Assembly: GCF_004798935.1 (NCBI RefSeq) | Contig: NZ_RAHT01000002.1 | Location: 186,001 to 250,000 of the forward strand | DNA from: Ningiella ruwaisensis | GTDB lineage: Bacteria; Pseudomonadota; Gammaproteobacteria; Enterobacterales; Alteromonadaceae | Reading direction: 5' to 3' | DNA length: 64,000 nt | The notes under the pieces: generated by a model | What the model was told of the DNA's origin: nothing | Database searches by the model: none | The model's input: the letters and a program-made list of their open reading frames with translations, nothing else | In this document: positions 26,075 through 34,991 of the stretch, one piece after another | How the letters are laid out: every line of letters begins with the position of its first letter | How positions within the stretch are numbered: the first letter of the stretch is position 1 | Position numbers and translations under genes: made by a program

Positions 26075-27084
26075 TTATCCTCAAGTTTGTGTTTTTTAGC
26101 GCTATTGGGGTAAATTGTCACAATGCCACGCTGTATAATTTTGCGCACTATTGTTACTCTGCAGATGTTTATTACAATTACAGCCAATACGCTATAGACT
26201 GTTTTCCTTTCACGGATGGCATAATTAGCTTGAACAAGCGCATCTGGCATATTGTCTCGTAGCATTGTTTCCACAGCTTGCCTTGCAAAATATTTTGCTA
26301 ACAAAGGATCGGGCGAGCGATAAAACGCTGCATGAACATCATATTTTTCGACTAAATCTCCTTTACCCGAAAGTTTTTGTTCGTAACAGTCGCGTGCTAA
26401 CGAAGCCAGGTATTTCTGCAGCATCGTTTTCTCAATGCTGGCAGCCACGCCATCAGTGACAAAAATGCCACGCTCATACAGTTTTTCCTGGATGATACGC
26501 ATTTTTGTGTGGTCAATCATCCGTAACCAGAGATCTCTGTCTTGCGCGTACTTAAAATATTCTCGGTAACCACCAACCTTATCAAACAAAACCTTTCTGA
26601 ACATTACTTCGCCCTGGCTGAATGGGTTGTCAAAAGCAAGTAAGTGGTCCTTTGTTACAACATGAGGTTTTGGCCTAGAGTTTCGTTTTCCGGCATATTT
26701 GCCGTCCATTACAACGTTATCAAACAAGCACGAAACTAAACCTACGTCGCTGTGTTTATCCAAAAATTCGGACTGTGTTTTTATACGAAGCGGCAAGGAA
26801 ATATCTCCAGCGCCGTGAATCGCAATATATTCGCCTTTCGCAAGGCGAATCGCATGGTTCATTGCACCTACAAAACCTGTATTTTCTTGCCTTACAACAG
26901 TTAATCGTTCGTGCGATAGTTTTTGAAGCTCTACTTGCACGGCAGGATCTGGGCTGCCATCGTCTACCACAATTACCTCAAAATCATCAAACGCTTGATT
27001 TAGTAATGATCCTATCGAACTTTTTATTCGATCTGCTCGATTATACTGCGCCACACATATCGACACTTTCGTTGATTGGGTCAT
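26071..27084 (-). CDS. Glycosyltransferase family 2
   Basis: A 337-residue cytoplasmic GT-A enzyme. The N-terminus carries VSICVAQYNRADRIKSSIGS and VIVVDDGSPDP, the usual nucleotide-sugar-binding start of GT2. The acidic metal site region reads AIHGAGDISLP, with a single clear Asp rather than the common DDD or DXD. Later motifs (QGEVMFRKVLFDKVGGY, AQDRDLWLRM) fit the acceptor half. The C-terminal 60 residues include a hydrophobic stretch that may sit at the membrane. It overlaps the Wzy gene and the MurA-like gene by 4 bases on each side, so it is tightly coupled. Sugar specificity unknown. Confidence 0.87.
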   Translation of the reverse strand: MTQSTKVSICVAQYNRADRIKSSIGSLLNQAFDDFEVIVVDDGSPDPAVQVELQKLSHERLTVVRQENTGFVGAMNHAIRLAKGEYIAIHGAGDISLPLRIKTQSEFLDKHSDVGLVSCLFDNVVMDGKYAGKRNSRPKPHVVTKDHLLAFDNPFSQGEVMFRKVLFDKVGGYREYFKYAQDRDLWLRMIDHTKMRIIQEKLYERGIFVTDGVAASIEKTMLQKYLASLARDCYEQKLSGKGDLVEKYDVHAAFYRSPDPLLAKYFARQAVETMLRDNMPDALVQANYAIRERKTVYSVLAVIVINICRVTIVRKIIQRGIVTIYPNSAKKHKLEDN

Positions 27085-28322
27085 CTTTCACGCCCGCTTT
27101 GTTGGGACTGATAGCAAATCATAAAAAAGCAAATCAGATAAAGAAACATATCAACACTATTATGATTAATAATGATGTAGGCGATATAGTTTACTACGGT
27201 TTGCATCAGTACCATCATCAATAAAAAGGACGACAATTCAGAGTGATAGGGCGAGATATAAACACGAATGGCCTTGCTAATTTGATAGCCTAATATAAAC
27301 AAAAGGATGCAGGTACCAATAATACCGCCATGCAGCATTATTTCTTTATAACCACTATGCGCGTTCCCAATAAAACCCCATCTTTCGATAAAGGGAACCG
27401 CGCCTTCACTTACCCAAAATGCACCGTAGCCATAGCCTAAGAGATATTCGTTATCGATCAGTGGGTCGATTAAACTCCAGATGATAGATCTGTTAGTCAA
27501 TGAGGGATCTCTTCCTAATAGACCTAAAATATATTCGTAAGCTATATTCACGATGTATGAACCGATACATAGGACAACAATAAGGAGCACAAAGCGCAGT
27601 AAGTTGTTTTGTATGTTTTTACCTTTGAACATTTTGAATAAGATGATTAAACCGCTACCAAATACTGACATAACAACAGCGGTTGCAGATTGCGATGCCG
27701 CCACGGCAAATACAAGCAGCAGTAAACAAAAAATATCAAACTTAGTTTTGTAACGACCTAAACCAACAAACAGCAAAACGCCATAAGAATAGATTCTAGC
27801 CGCAGCATTTTTATCGTTAAATATTCCTCTGAATCCTGATGCTCTGTCTGTCAACCCGATTGAAATATTTGCACCAACAACAATTGAATAAACCAATCCC
27901 AATATCACAGTTAAAACGATCGCATTTGATAAAATTCTCAGTAGGCTAACAGGTTCAAATAATCGCACTAGTAATAAGCAAGTCACTACCATAGTGGACA
28001 ATGCAACAACTCTTCGCAATGAAATTGCTGGAGCGTACGACCACTGCAGTGAAAGAATAAAATAGGTAATTAGAATCCAGATTGGCCAGCCAATCTTAAT
28101 AAGATTTTTGATAGACAAACGTCTGCTTTTCCAGACGAGAATTCCACAAATGCCCAGAAGAGATAAACCCGTTATTTGATTAACGATGCTACCCGACTTA
28201 GAGCTTTCGATTCCACCGCCACCACCGGTAAGCAAGTTTTCGCCAAACCCAATGATAGAAAGATAAAATCCAAGAGAGAGAATTAACAATCCTTTGAAAA
28301 TATCGTTTTCTGCAATTCTCAT
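27081..28322 (-). CDS. Wzy/O-antigen-ligase family membrane polymerase
   Basis: A 413-residue protein with about ten membrane helices. The periplasmic loop before the last helices carries YGYGAFWV and NAHSGYKEIMLHGGIIG, the typical H-x-G-Y-x-E motif of Wzy_C/ExoQ-like polymerases and ligases. It should join flipped repeat units into the long polymer. It sits in the middle of the glycosyltransferase operon, overlapping both neighbours by 4 bases. A second protein of the same superfamily is encoded at 34992-36455, so the two may divide polymerase and ligase roles. Confidence 0.85.
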   Translation of the reverse strand: MRIAENDIFKGLLILSLGFYLSIIGFGENLLTGGGGGIESSKSGSIVNQITGLSLLGICGILVWKSRRLSIKNLIKIGWPIWILITYFILSLQWSYAPAISLRRVVALSTMVVTCLLLVRLFEPVSLLRILSNAIVLTVILGLVYSIVVGANISIGLTDRASGFRGIFNDKNAAARIYSYGVLLFVGLGRYKTKFDIFCLLLLVFAVAASQSATAVVMSVFGSGLIILFKMFKGKNIQNNLLRFVLLIVVLCIGSYIVNIAYEYILGLLGRDPSLTNRSIIWSLIDPLIDNEYLLGYGYGAFWVSEGAVPFIERWGFIGNAHSGYKEIMLHGGIIGTCILLFILGYQISKAIRVYISPYHSELSSFLLMMVLMQTVVNYIAYIIINHNSVDMFLYLICFFMICYQSQQSGRER

Positions 28323-29428
28323 GACAAAATCAACTCTCTATAAACCTGCGCAGAATTGCTGGCTTCAAAACACTTCACTGCATCAATTTGCGCCTCTTTA
28401 TTAAAATCTTTCTGATTTAGCGCATCCACCATCGCGCCTGCAAGTTTGTCCACATCTAAATAAGTAACTAAGTAGTCTAATTTGCCGTGATGAAGAATAT
28501 CTCTGGCTCCGTGGGGGCAATCAAAGGCAACTACTTTTGTTCCTACCGCCATTGCTTCAACAATTGCATTGGGGCTTCCTTCAAACCGTGATGAGAGAAC
28601 ATACAAATCGCAATAATTCAGCTCTGCAATCACGTTTTCAGAATATCCCGGCAAACTAACATCGCTTTCTAGGTTTAATGACCTTATTTGCTCATTTAGT
28701 TTTTGACGAAGATCACCTTCCCCGAAAATAACTAATCGACACTCGATTTGCTTTCTTACTTTGTAAAATGCATCAAGAAGCATATCGAAGCCTTTTTGAT
28801 AACTCAGCCGCCCGATAGCAACAATTACTGGCGCTTTTTTGTTTAGCAACCATGGATGCGATGCAGGCTCAAGTGCCAGTCGTTTTAATTCTTCTGTAAT
28901 TACAGGATTTGGAGCAGTTATAACGTTCTTCTGTTTTACTACGGTTGTATCAACTAAGTCTTTTGCTACACCTTGCGAAACCGCAATGACTGGTTTTGGT
29001 AAAAAGCGATAAACAAATGGAGCAAGGCCATACGCTGTTTTCATCACAAAATTGCTGTTCACCTTTTTATCTAGCGAAAATGCATTCCTTTCACTTACGC
29101 TAAGCTTTTTAATCCAACCAAGAGAAAAAGCAACGACTGCTGTAATCACGTTTATATGGGTAAGCACAGCCAAGATGCCATCGGGGTTTATCGTTTTGAG
29201 TTGGCGTCTCAGTGGTCCAAAAGCTGAAAGTGTTCGCTTGCACTTAAGTTCAAATAGATTCACCTTATCTGAAAGATAGGGCTTGTTAACGCCGCCTTTA
29301 GATATGAGTATCATACTAACCTCGTCTCCATCGGTAGCCAATTGATTGGCCAGGCGCACCATCATTTTTTCAGCGCCACCCCCTCGCAAATCATGTAAAA
29401 CTATCGTTATTTTAGCCATGAGCTGCAC
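28319..29428 (-). CDS. Glycosyltransferase family 4
   Basis: A 369-residue GT-B enzyme. The N-terminal domain has the glycine-rich LRGGGAEKMMVRLA loop. The C-terminal nucleotide-sugar domain starts at PVIVAIGRLSYQKGFD and ends with the E-x7-E motif in SSRFEGSPNAIVEAMAVG. It is cytoplasmic and retaining, with unknown sugar. The layout resembles the AmsD/GalNAc-transferase group of GT4 by memory. The start overlaps the preceding GT4 gene by 17 bases. Confidence 0.9.
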   Translation of the reverse strand: MQLMAKITIVLHDLRGGGAEKMMVRLANQLATDGDEVSMILISKGGVNKPYLSDKVNLFELKCKRTLSAFGPLRRQLKTINPDGILAVLTHINVITAVVAFSLGWIKKLSVSERNAFSLDKKVNSNFVMKTAYGLAPFVYRFLPKPVIAVSQGVAKDLVDTTVVKQKNVITAPNPVITEELKRLALEPASHPWLLNKKAPVIVAIGRLSYQKGFDMLLDAFYKVRKQIECRLVIFGEGDLRQKLNEQIRSLNLESDVSLPGYSENVIAELNYCDLYVLSSRFEGSPNAIVEAMAVGTKVVAFDCPHGARDILHHGKLDYLVTYLDVDKLAGAMVDALNQKDFNKEAQIDAVKCFEASNSAQVYRELILS

Positions 29429-30518
29429 CAGACAAATGGTTTAAATAAAGACTTGCAGCATGATTATTTTCAAATTGGTTAACAAAGCTCTTTTCACAAT
29501 GCAGCGTTCGCCATGATTCGGTAGTTAGGACGTTTGCAAATGCGGCAACATTCCCATTTTCAACAAGAATACCGTTTACCCCATCTTCAATAAGTTCTCG
29601 AGGGCCCGTCGGACAATCAAAACTTACAACTGGCGTGCCTATAAACATCGATTCAATAATTACCGTTGGCATCCCCTCGTGACGTGAAGAGAGAAGAAAC
29701 GCTTGCGCGCCTTTGATAATGGCGTAAGGGTTGGGCGTAAAGCCATGAAATATGACCTTGTCTTGAATGTTAAGCGATTTTGCCAGCTTAGTAAGTTCTG
29801 GTTTGAGCTCACCGTCGCCCACAATAACTAAATTGGGCAAAGTTCCTTCCTTGCTCTTGGAAAGCGCTATCGCGTAAGACTCCAGCAGTAAATCAAAACC
29901 TTTTTGTTCTGTCAGTCTTCCTACAGCACAAAAATAAGAAGTTCCTATATAAGGATTGTCTTGTTCTTTATCTGCTAAACAATCGATTTCGGCATTAACC
30001 ACCGCATTTGGGAGAAAATGAACACAAGATTTATTAATGAGCAAATGAGACCTGATTTCCTGTGCCAAAGACTCCGAAACTGCACCAATGCGCTTGTTTG
30101 TAAGGGCGTATAGGTTATAAAGCAATTTGATTTTTTTAGGCGATAGTTTTTGACCATCAACGTCAAATGCGCAGTGTCGCGTATAAATGACATTCAGCTT
30201 TGGGTAACGCAGTACACAGAGTGCAGCAAGAATATTTGCCGTTTCGGTGGCAGCTACAATACATGTTACGTTCTGCGACTTAATTGTGGAATAAAGATGC
30301 ATTAACTTGTTCAAAAAACCTGTCTCTTGAGGAGGAGTGACTGCATTAAACGTCGATTTAAGCTTGTCAAACCCCTCGCGATGCGGCCCACTTGTCTTAT
30401 ATACATAAAATGTTGTCATTATTGACTGCGAACGCATAGCAGAAGCTAAATTTGTATTTACCTTCTGTATTCCGCCATTGTGGGAGTGCCACTTCTCTAA
30501 AAATAGAATATGTTGCAC
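29412..30518 (-). CDS. Glycosyltransferase family 4, second copy
   Basis: A 368-residue GT-B enzyme. The start NGGIQKVNTNLASAM is the acceptor-side loop. SYFCAVGRLTEQKGFDLLLE opens the nucleotide-sugar domain, and SSRHEGMPTVIIESMFIG holds the retaining-type glutamates. It is related to the adjacent GT4 but clearly different in sequence, so it probably makes another linkage. It lies 3 bases after the GT26 gene. Confidence 0.9.
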   Translation of the reverse strand: MQHILFLEKWHSHNGGIQKVNTNLASAMRSQSIMTTFYVYKTSGPHREGFDKLKSTFNAVTPPQETGFLNKLMHLYSTIKSQNVTCIVAATETANILAALCVLRYPKLNVIYTRHCAFDVDGQKLSPKKIKLLYNLYALTNKRIGAVSESLAQEIRSHLLINKSCVHFLPNAVVNAEIDCLADKEQDNPYIGTSYFCAVGRLTEQKGFDLLLESYAIALSKSKEGTLPNLVIVGDGELKPELTKLAKSLNIQDKVIFHGFTPNPYAIIKGAQAFLLSSRHEGMPTVIIESMFIGTPVVSFDCPTGPRELIEDGVNGILVENGNVAAFANVLTTESWRTLHCEKSFVNQFENNHAASLYLNHLSGAAHG

Positions 30519-30521
30519 AAA

Positions 30522-31304
30522 TTACCCTTTACTAAAATAGTGATGCTTAGCAGCACAGTAAATCGAATGTGGATTGGTTGTTAAATAGCGCCATAAAAGT
30601 TTACGAGGCTGAGTTGCGGCTCTATGAAGCCATTCCAGCCCGTATTTCTGCATCCATTCTGGCGCTCGCGAATAGTCACCGGTTATAAAATTATAGCACC
30701 CCCCGCATGAGATGATGACGGGAACTTTTAAACTGGATTTATAATGATGAATGAATTCTTGCTCTTTCGGTTTACCTAGGCCTACCCAAAGGACATCAGC
30801 ACCACTTTGATTAATCTCTTTTATTACTTCGGTGACCTGTGTTTCGTCGAAATAGCCATCACGATATCCGCTAACTGCAAAGTTGGAATATTGTTCGCCC
30901 ATTTTATTGCTGGCTTTCTTTATAACAGTTTCAGTTGCACCCAATAAGTAATGTTTATATGTCCCGTGCACCATTTTAGGGAAGTCATGAATAGTGTCTG
31001 TAGTGGCACTCCTTTCGGGAATTTGATGCTTTGAAAAATGTTTAGAAAAAAACACGACACTTTGACCGTCTGCATGCAGGATATCAGCTTGGTTAAGAAT
31101 ATTGCGCATTCCGCGATCAGAATTGGCAATTGATATACTGTGACCGTTAGTAGAATAGATGGTCATAGGCTTTTCGAAGTAATCAGAAGACGGATCTCGA
31201 AAATCGGTCACGCGCTGAGCCATCAACTCAACTAACTCTTTGCGCGTGATGCATGCTGTTTTCAGCCCCCCAACATTTGTGAAAACAACATCTTCTATTC
31301 TCAT
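30522..31304 (-). CDS. WecG/TagA/CpsF-type glycosyltransferase (GT26), first gene of the EPS operon
   Basis: A 260-residue membrane-associated transferase. Family motifs are HADGQSVVFF, VLWVGLGKPKEQEFIH, ISCGGCYNFITGDYSRAPEWMQ and the C-terminal GLEWLHRAATQPRKL. Relatives add ManNAc or ManNAcA as the second sugar onto a lipid-linked GlcNAc, and the C-terminal tail binds the membrane. Here it most likely adds the second residue of the EPS repeat after the primase. It heads a run of seven nearly gapless genes; the eighth, asparagine-synthase-like gene follows after 136 bases. Confidence 0.9.
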   Translation of the reverse strand: MRIEDVVFTNVGGLKTACITRKELVELMAQRVTDFRDPSSDYFEKPMTIYSTNGHSISIANSDRGMRNILNQADILHADGQSVVFFSKHFSKHQIPERSATTDTIHDFPKMVHGTYKHYLLGATETVIKKASNKMGEQYSNFAVSGYRDGYFDETQVTEVIKEINQSGADVLWVGLGKPKEQEFIHHYKSSLKVPVIISCGGCYNFITGDYSRAPEWMQKYGLEWLHRAATQPRKLLWRYLTTNPHSIYCAAKHHYFSKG

Positions 31305-31551
31305 ATAAGTGACTTCCTTTCAATTGATTGAGCAGTTTGCGCATTTAATTACGCAAATATAATACCACTATTGTGAGGGGGTAAAATTCAGCAACACCCT
31401 GAATACGATTGTATAACAAACTACCGCACAAAGTGGCTACACCACTTCTGTTTACAGCAAACATTATCCAACAAATAATTAAGGTTTAATGACATTTGTT
31501 CGATTACCTATATATCCAATTCCAATTTTGCTGTAAATCGTCGCCACACTA
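31305..31551. promoter_or_regulatory. Divergent promoter region between EPS operon and lapG
   Basis: A 247-base AT-rich gap that must contain start signals for the minus-strand glycosyltransferase operon and plus-strand lapG/lapD. No clear sigma-54 or JUMPstart/ops-like element was found by eye. Confidence 0.45.
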
Positions 31552-32202
31552 ATGAAATTCTGTCGCATTTTGCCCACAGGTTTGTTCATCTTTTTACTGA
31601 TGCTACAAACCACAGCGCTATCAGACATCAGCTTTTCCGACAAGCTATATCAGTCTGTTGAACGCCGCTACAATACAGATGCGGTAAAGCGTGTGCGCGA
31701 TTGGCAACAGCTATTAGGCGATGCAAAGTCAGATCCTGTCGAAGATCAGCTTTACAAAGTAAACCAATTTTTTAATCAAATCCGCTTTGTTGACGATATA
31801 GAACATTGGGGAGAGAAGGATTATTGGGCAACCCCTGTTGAGTTTTTAGGAACCAATGGCGGAGACTGTGAAGATTTTACCATCGCAAAATATTTTTCTT
31901 TACGAGAATTGGGCATTCCGTCTGAAAAGTTGCGATTAATGTATGTAACCGCAACCCGTCCTCGGCAAGCGCACATGGTATTAGCTTATTACGAAACGCC
32001 CACTTCTATTCCTTTGGTGCTCGATAATATTAATAAACGTATATTACCCGCATCAAAACGAAGAGACCTTTTACCCGTTTACAGTTTTAACGGTGATGGC
32101 TTATGGCTTGCAAAATCACAAGGCCGTGGCAGACAAATGCAAGGCAAAAACAACAATGCTTTATGGCAAGAATTAAACAAAAGAATGCAACAGGGCTTTT
32201 AA
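31552..32202 (+). CDS. lapG: LapG-type periplasmic transglutaminase-like cysteine protease
   Basis: A 216-residue secreted protease: an N-terminal signal (about 8-24), then a bacterial transglutaminase-like fold. The catalytic triad is Cys106 (NGGDCEDFT), His141 (QAHMVLAYY) and Asp158 (PLVLDNIN), with the spacing of known LapG proteins. LapG cleaves a large RTX-type adhesin near its N-terminus and frees the cell from the surface when c-di-GMP is low. It is followed 52 bases later by lapD, its inhibitor. The adhesin target and its type I secretion genes are not in the window. Confidence 0.92.
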   Translation: MKFCRILPTGLFIFLLMLQTTALSDISFSDKLYQSVERRYNTDAVKRVRDWQQLLGDAKSDPVEDQLYKVNQFFNQIRFVDDIEHWGEKDYWATPVEFLGTNGGDCEDFTIAKYFSLRELGIPSEKLRLMYVTATRPRQAHMVLAYYETPTSIPLVLDNINKRILPASKRRDLLPVYSFNGDGLWLAKSQGRGRQMQGKNNNALWQELNKRMQQGF

Positions 32203-32253
32203 TGAGTAAACTTATGTTATATAAGACTTTAGAGTCAAGGAGGAGTTTGTAAA

Positions 32254-34203
32254 ATGTCGTTATCAAAACAACTTGGGCTCGGGTTTTTCTTCGTATTGTT
32301 GATTGTATTTGTGGGTTCGTTATGGATGAATACCCAAAATACCCGTGCATTTTTGCAACAGCAATTATCGTCTCATGCACAAGACACAGCAACATCCCTT
32401 GGTTTATCCATTACCCCCTATGTTGGCAATGAAGAAGATTTGCCCGTAATCGAAACCATGATTAATGCGATTTTTGATCGCGGCGATTATCAGGCTATTA
32501 CGCTGCGCGATATTAACAACCAGGTCTTAATCGAAAAAAAGCGCAGCACCAACACTAAAGAAATCCCTGCCTGGTTTGTTGATTTATTTCCCATAAACGC
32601 CCCTAGCGCAAGCACCGAACTTAACGATGGCTGGGCAATGCAAGGTTCGCTTAATGTTGTGAGCAACCCTGTGCCGGGCTATCAGCAGCTTTGGACGGTT
32701 GCAGTGCAATCGTTCATCGTAACGGTAAGTGCATTTATTATTGCGCTTATTTTTGTTTGGTTTTTGGTAAAGCGCGTTATATCACAACCTATCAACCGTG
32801 TGGTGCAGCAGGCCAAAGCCATCAGCAAAAAACAGTTTGAACAAATAGACGAAATTCCAAGCACCACCGAACTTCGTACCTTTGTCCAGTCAATCAACAC
32901 GATGTCTGAAAAGCTTTTCCTTATGTTCAAAAAGCTTACTAATCAGTCGGAAGAATACAGACGCTTTGCCTATGCAGATTTAGTCACCGGTGTGGGCAAC
33001 CGCCGTGCATTTGAGCTGGCGATAAACCAGCTTTTGTCGAATCGAAACGAAAGCACTGAGGGCTATTTGTTTTTAATTCGCGCTGCCAGTCTGAAAACGA
33101 TTCACAATGAGCACGGAGGACAAGCGGGCGATAACTACCTCAAGTCAGTTTGTCAGGCAGTAAAAGACGCCGCAGCGGCTGAGTATGAACACTTTTCTAT
33201 TTTCAGGCTTAACGGAAGTGATTTTGCGCTTATTATCGAGAATATTCGCCCTGCGCACGCTAAAGCAATGGGCCGCTTACTATCTATTTACACAAAACGC
33301 ATTGAAAAATCGGAACACACCGACGGTGTTGCGTTTATTGGCGCCTCACAGTTCAATGTAGAGCTTAATTACAAAGAATTGATGCAACGTGTCGACTCTG
33401 CGCTTATTAGCGCCGAACAATCGGAGCAACGCTGGCAACTGGCAAGCGAGGGTGAACTTGCCCATTCAAACGAAGAATGGCGCAGCACGCTGGAACAAGT
33501 TATTGAGGTGGGCAAAGCGGATTTTGTATCGCAGGCAATTATCAGTAAAACAGGCAACACCTTATATTCCGAATGGTTTGCTCGCCTGACCGATAAAAAA
33601 ACGCAGGAATCACTGCCAATGTCGCAGATTGTTCCGGCATCTATGCGCTTAGACTATGCCATTGCGCTCGATAAGCTGATTGTTCAGAATATGTTTGTAA
33701 GTGCCTCACAAATGGGACAAAAGGTTGGTTTAAACCTTAACCGCATCTCTATTTTCGATAAGCACTTTATAAAATGGTTTATCGATAAATTAGACGTTTA
33801 TCGGTCCACCTGCCCCTTAATTGTGCTTGAGATCCCTGAGCGCGCGCTCGTGCACGATATCGATTCGCTTGCAGAATTTGCGAAAACAGTAAAGTCTTAC
33901 GGCATAGATATCTGTGTTGAACACTTTGGTGCTCAGCTAGCGGGAATCACCCATTTACGCAAGCTAATGCCCGATTACCTGAAAATAGACGGTCGGTTTA
34001 TCAGAGATATCAACGCTCACGTTGATAATCAATTGTTCGTTAAGTCGCTTATTAACATTGCGCACGGTCTGGATATTCGCGTACTGGCAGAAATGGTCGA
34101 AAACGATAAAGAACTCGGTTGGCTTATGGATGCGGGTATAGATGGCGTGCAGGGGTATTTGGTTGCTCAGCCTAAAGAGATTAAGGTTGTGACAACAAAT
34201 TAA
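32254..34203 (+). CDS. lapD: LapD-type inside-out c-di-GMP receptor controlling LapG
   Basis: A 649-residue inner-membrane protein: helix 1 (about 8-24), a periplasmic LapD/MoxY domain (about 25-150, with GWAMQGSLNVVSNP), helix 2 (about 153-172), HAMP, GGDEF and EAL. Both output domains are degenerate: GGDEF reads NGSDF, EAL reads SEWFARL, and the usual DDFG is EHFG. This is expected for a binding receptor rather than an enzyme. When loaded with c-di-GMP it sequesters LapG in the periplasm and so keeps the adhesin on the surface. A strong AAGGAGGAG ribosome site precedes the start. Confidence 0.92.
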   Translation: MSLSKQLGLGFFFVLLIVFVGSLWMNTQNTRAFLQQQLSSHAQDTATSLGLSITPYVGNEEDLPVIETMINAIFDRGDYQAITLRDINNQVLIEKKRSTNTKEIPAWFVDLFPINAPSASTELNDGWAMQGSLNVVSNPVPGYQQLWTVAVQSFIVTVSAFIIALIFVWFLVKRVISQPINRVVQQAKAISKKQFEQIDEIPSTTELRTFVQSINTMSEKLFLMFKKLTNQSEEYRRFAYADLVTGVGNRRAFELAINQLLSNRNESTEGYLFLIRAASLKTIHNEHGGQAGDNYLKSVCQAVKDAAAAEYEHFSIFRLNGSDFALIIENIRPAHAKAMGRLLSIYTKRIEKSEHTDGVAFIGASQFNVELNYKELMQRVDSALISAEQSEQRWQLASEGELAHSNEEWRSTLEQVIEVGKADFVSQAIISKTGNTLYSEWFARLTDKKTQESLPMSQIVPASMRLDYAIALDKLIVQNMFVSASQMGQKVGLNLNRISIFDKHFIKWFIDKLDVYRSTCPLIVLEIPERALVHDIDSLAEFAKTVKSYGIDICVEHFGAQLAGITHLRKLMPDYLKIDGRFIRDINAHVDNQLFVKSLINIAHGLDIRVLAEMVENDKELGWLMDAGIDGVQGYLVAQPKEIKVVTTN

Positions 34204-34294
34204 TGTAATACTTTATTGATTAAGTATTGAACAGGACGTAAAATTAGCATTGTGAGTAAGTCTGCAGTCTACTCAAATTTATAAAGGATTAATT

Positions 34295-34912
34295 ATGAAA
34301 CTTGCCTCAATTGCAAAAACGCTTGTTGCGCTAACTGTGTTGGTATCGTCATCTTTATTTGCGCAAATTAACGAAACAGAAAATTTATTCGGTGACGGCG
34401 ACCAACCGGGTAAGCGACTTCACAGCATTATTGTGCAAAATTATACTGCAGGTGACGATCCTGCCACGGCTATCAATAAAGCAATTGAATTTTCTTTAGA
34501 AGAAGATGCAACGATTTTAGGTGGTGAAGGTAAAAGCGTTGTAGCCTTTGATATGCCCCACGCTTCTCAGTTTTTTGTGCATATGACCGAGCACAACAGT
34601 CTGATAGAAACGATGAAGCGTTTAGTTGAAGGCTCACCGGAAAAAGCCGTTCATTCTATTACCTTAGGCGTAGTATTGTATCCAAATCACGCTCAGGAAA
34701 TTTATGATGGCGCAGCACTAGCTGGCGTTCTGGCACCAGACGATATCACAGTCGCTATGTTGCAAGCCGGCGCAGACCCAACGCAGTTTTCTGATGCAAC
34801 TGCAGCAGGTGCAACTGCTGGTGGTCCGGTCACAGCAACCGTTACGCCTATTGGCGCGGGAATTGGCGCAGGCGGCACAGGCGGTGGCGACACCACTGCG
34901 TCCACTAACTAA
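34295..34912 (+). CDS. Small secreted protein of unknown function, Gly/Ala/Thr-rich tail
   Basis: A 205-residue protein that I do not recognise. An N-terminal signal peptide (MKLASIAKTLVALTVLVSSS, cleavage near LFAQ) points to export. The body is acidic, with LQAGADPTQFSDATAAG near residue 155-171, and is followed by a low-complexity tail of alternating Gly, Ala, Thr and Pro. AAGGATT is the ribosome site. It stands alone between lapD and a ligase-like gene with its own terminator. Possible roles are a matrix or EPS-assembly protein, but nothing in the sequence proves it. Confidence 0.75.
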   Translation: MKLASIAKTLVALTVLVSSSLFAQINETENLFGDGDQPGKRLHSIIVQNYTAGDDPATAINKAIEFSLEEDATILGGEGKSVVAFDMPHASQFFVHMTEHNSLIETMKRLVEGSPEKAVHSITLGVVLYPNHAQEIYDGAALAGVLAPDDITVAMLQAGADPTQFSDATAAGATAGGPVTATVTPIGAGIGAGGTGGGDTTASTN

Positions 34913-34931
34913 GCAAGACCTTATCCTAAGG

Positions 34932-34957
34932 AGCCCCTTTATTATAGGGGCTTTTTT
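34932..34957 (+). terminator. Rho-independent terminator after the unknown secreted protein
   Basis: A seven-base GC-rich stem (34932-34938 with 34946-34952), a 7-base loop and a T6 run. A downstream GTG-initiated gene starts only 35 bases later, so that gene needs its own promoter or read-through. Confidence 0.9.
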
Positions 34958-34991
34958 GTGAAAAACGTTTCAAAACAATAAGAATGTATCT

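Noticed and set aside
34207-34228. Stem-loop after lapD as a terminator
   Set aside because: Seven-base AT-only arms and no T run; too weak to call.
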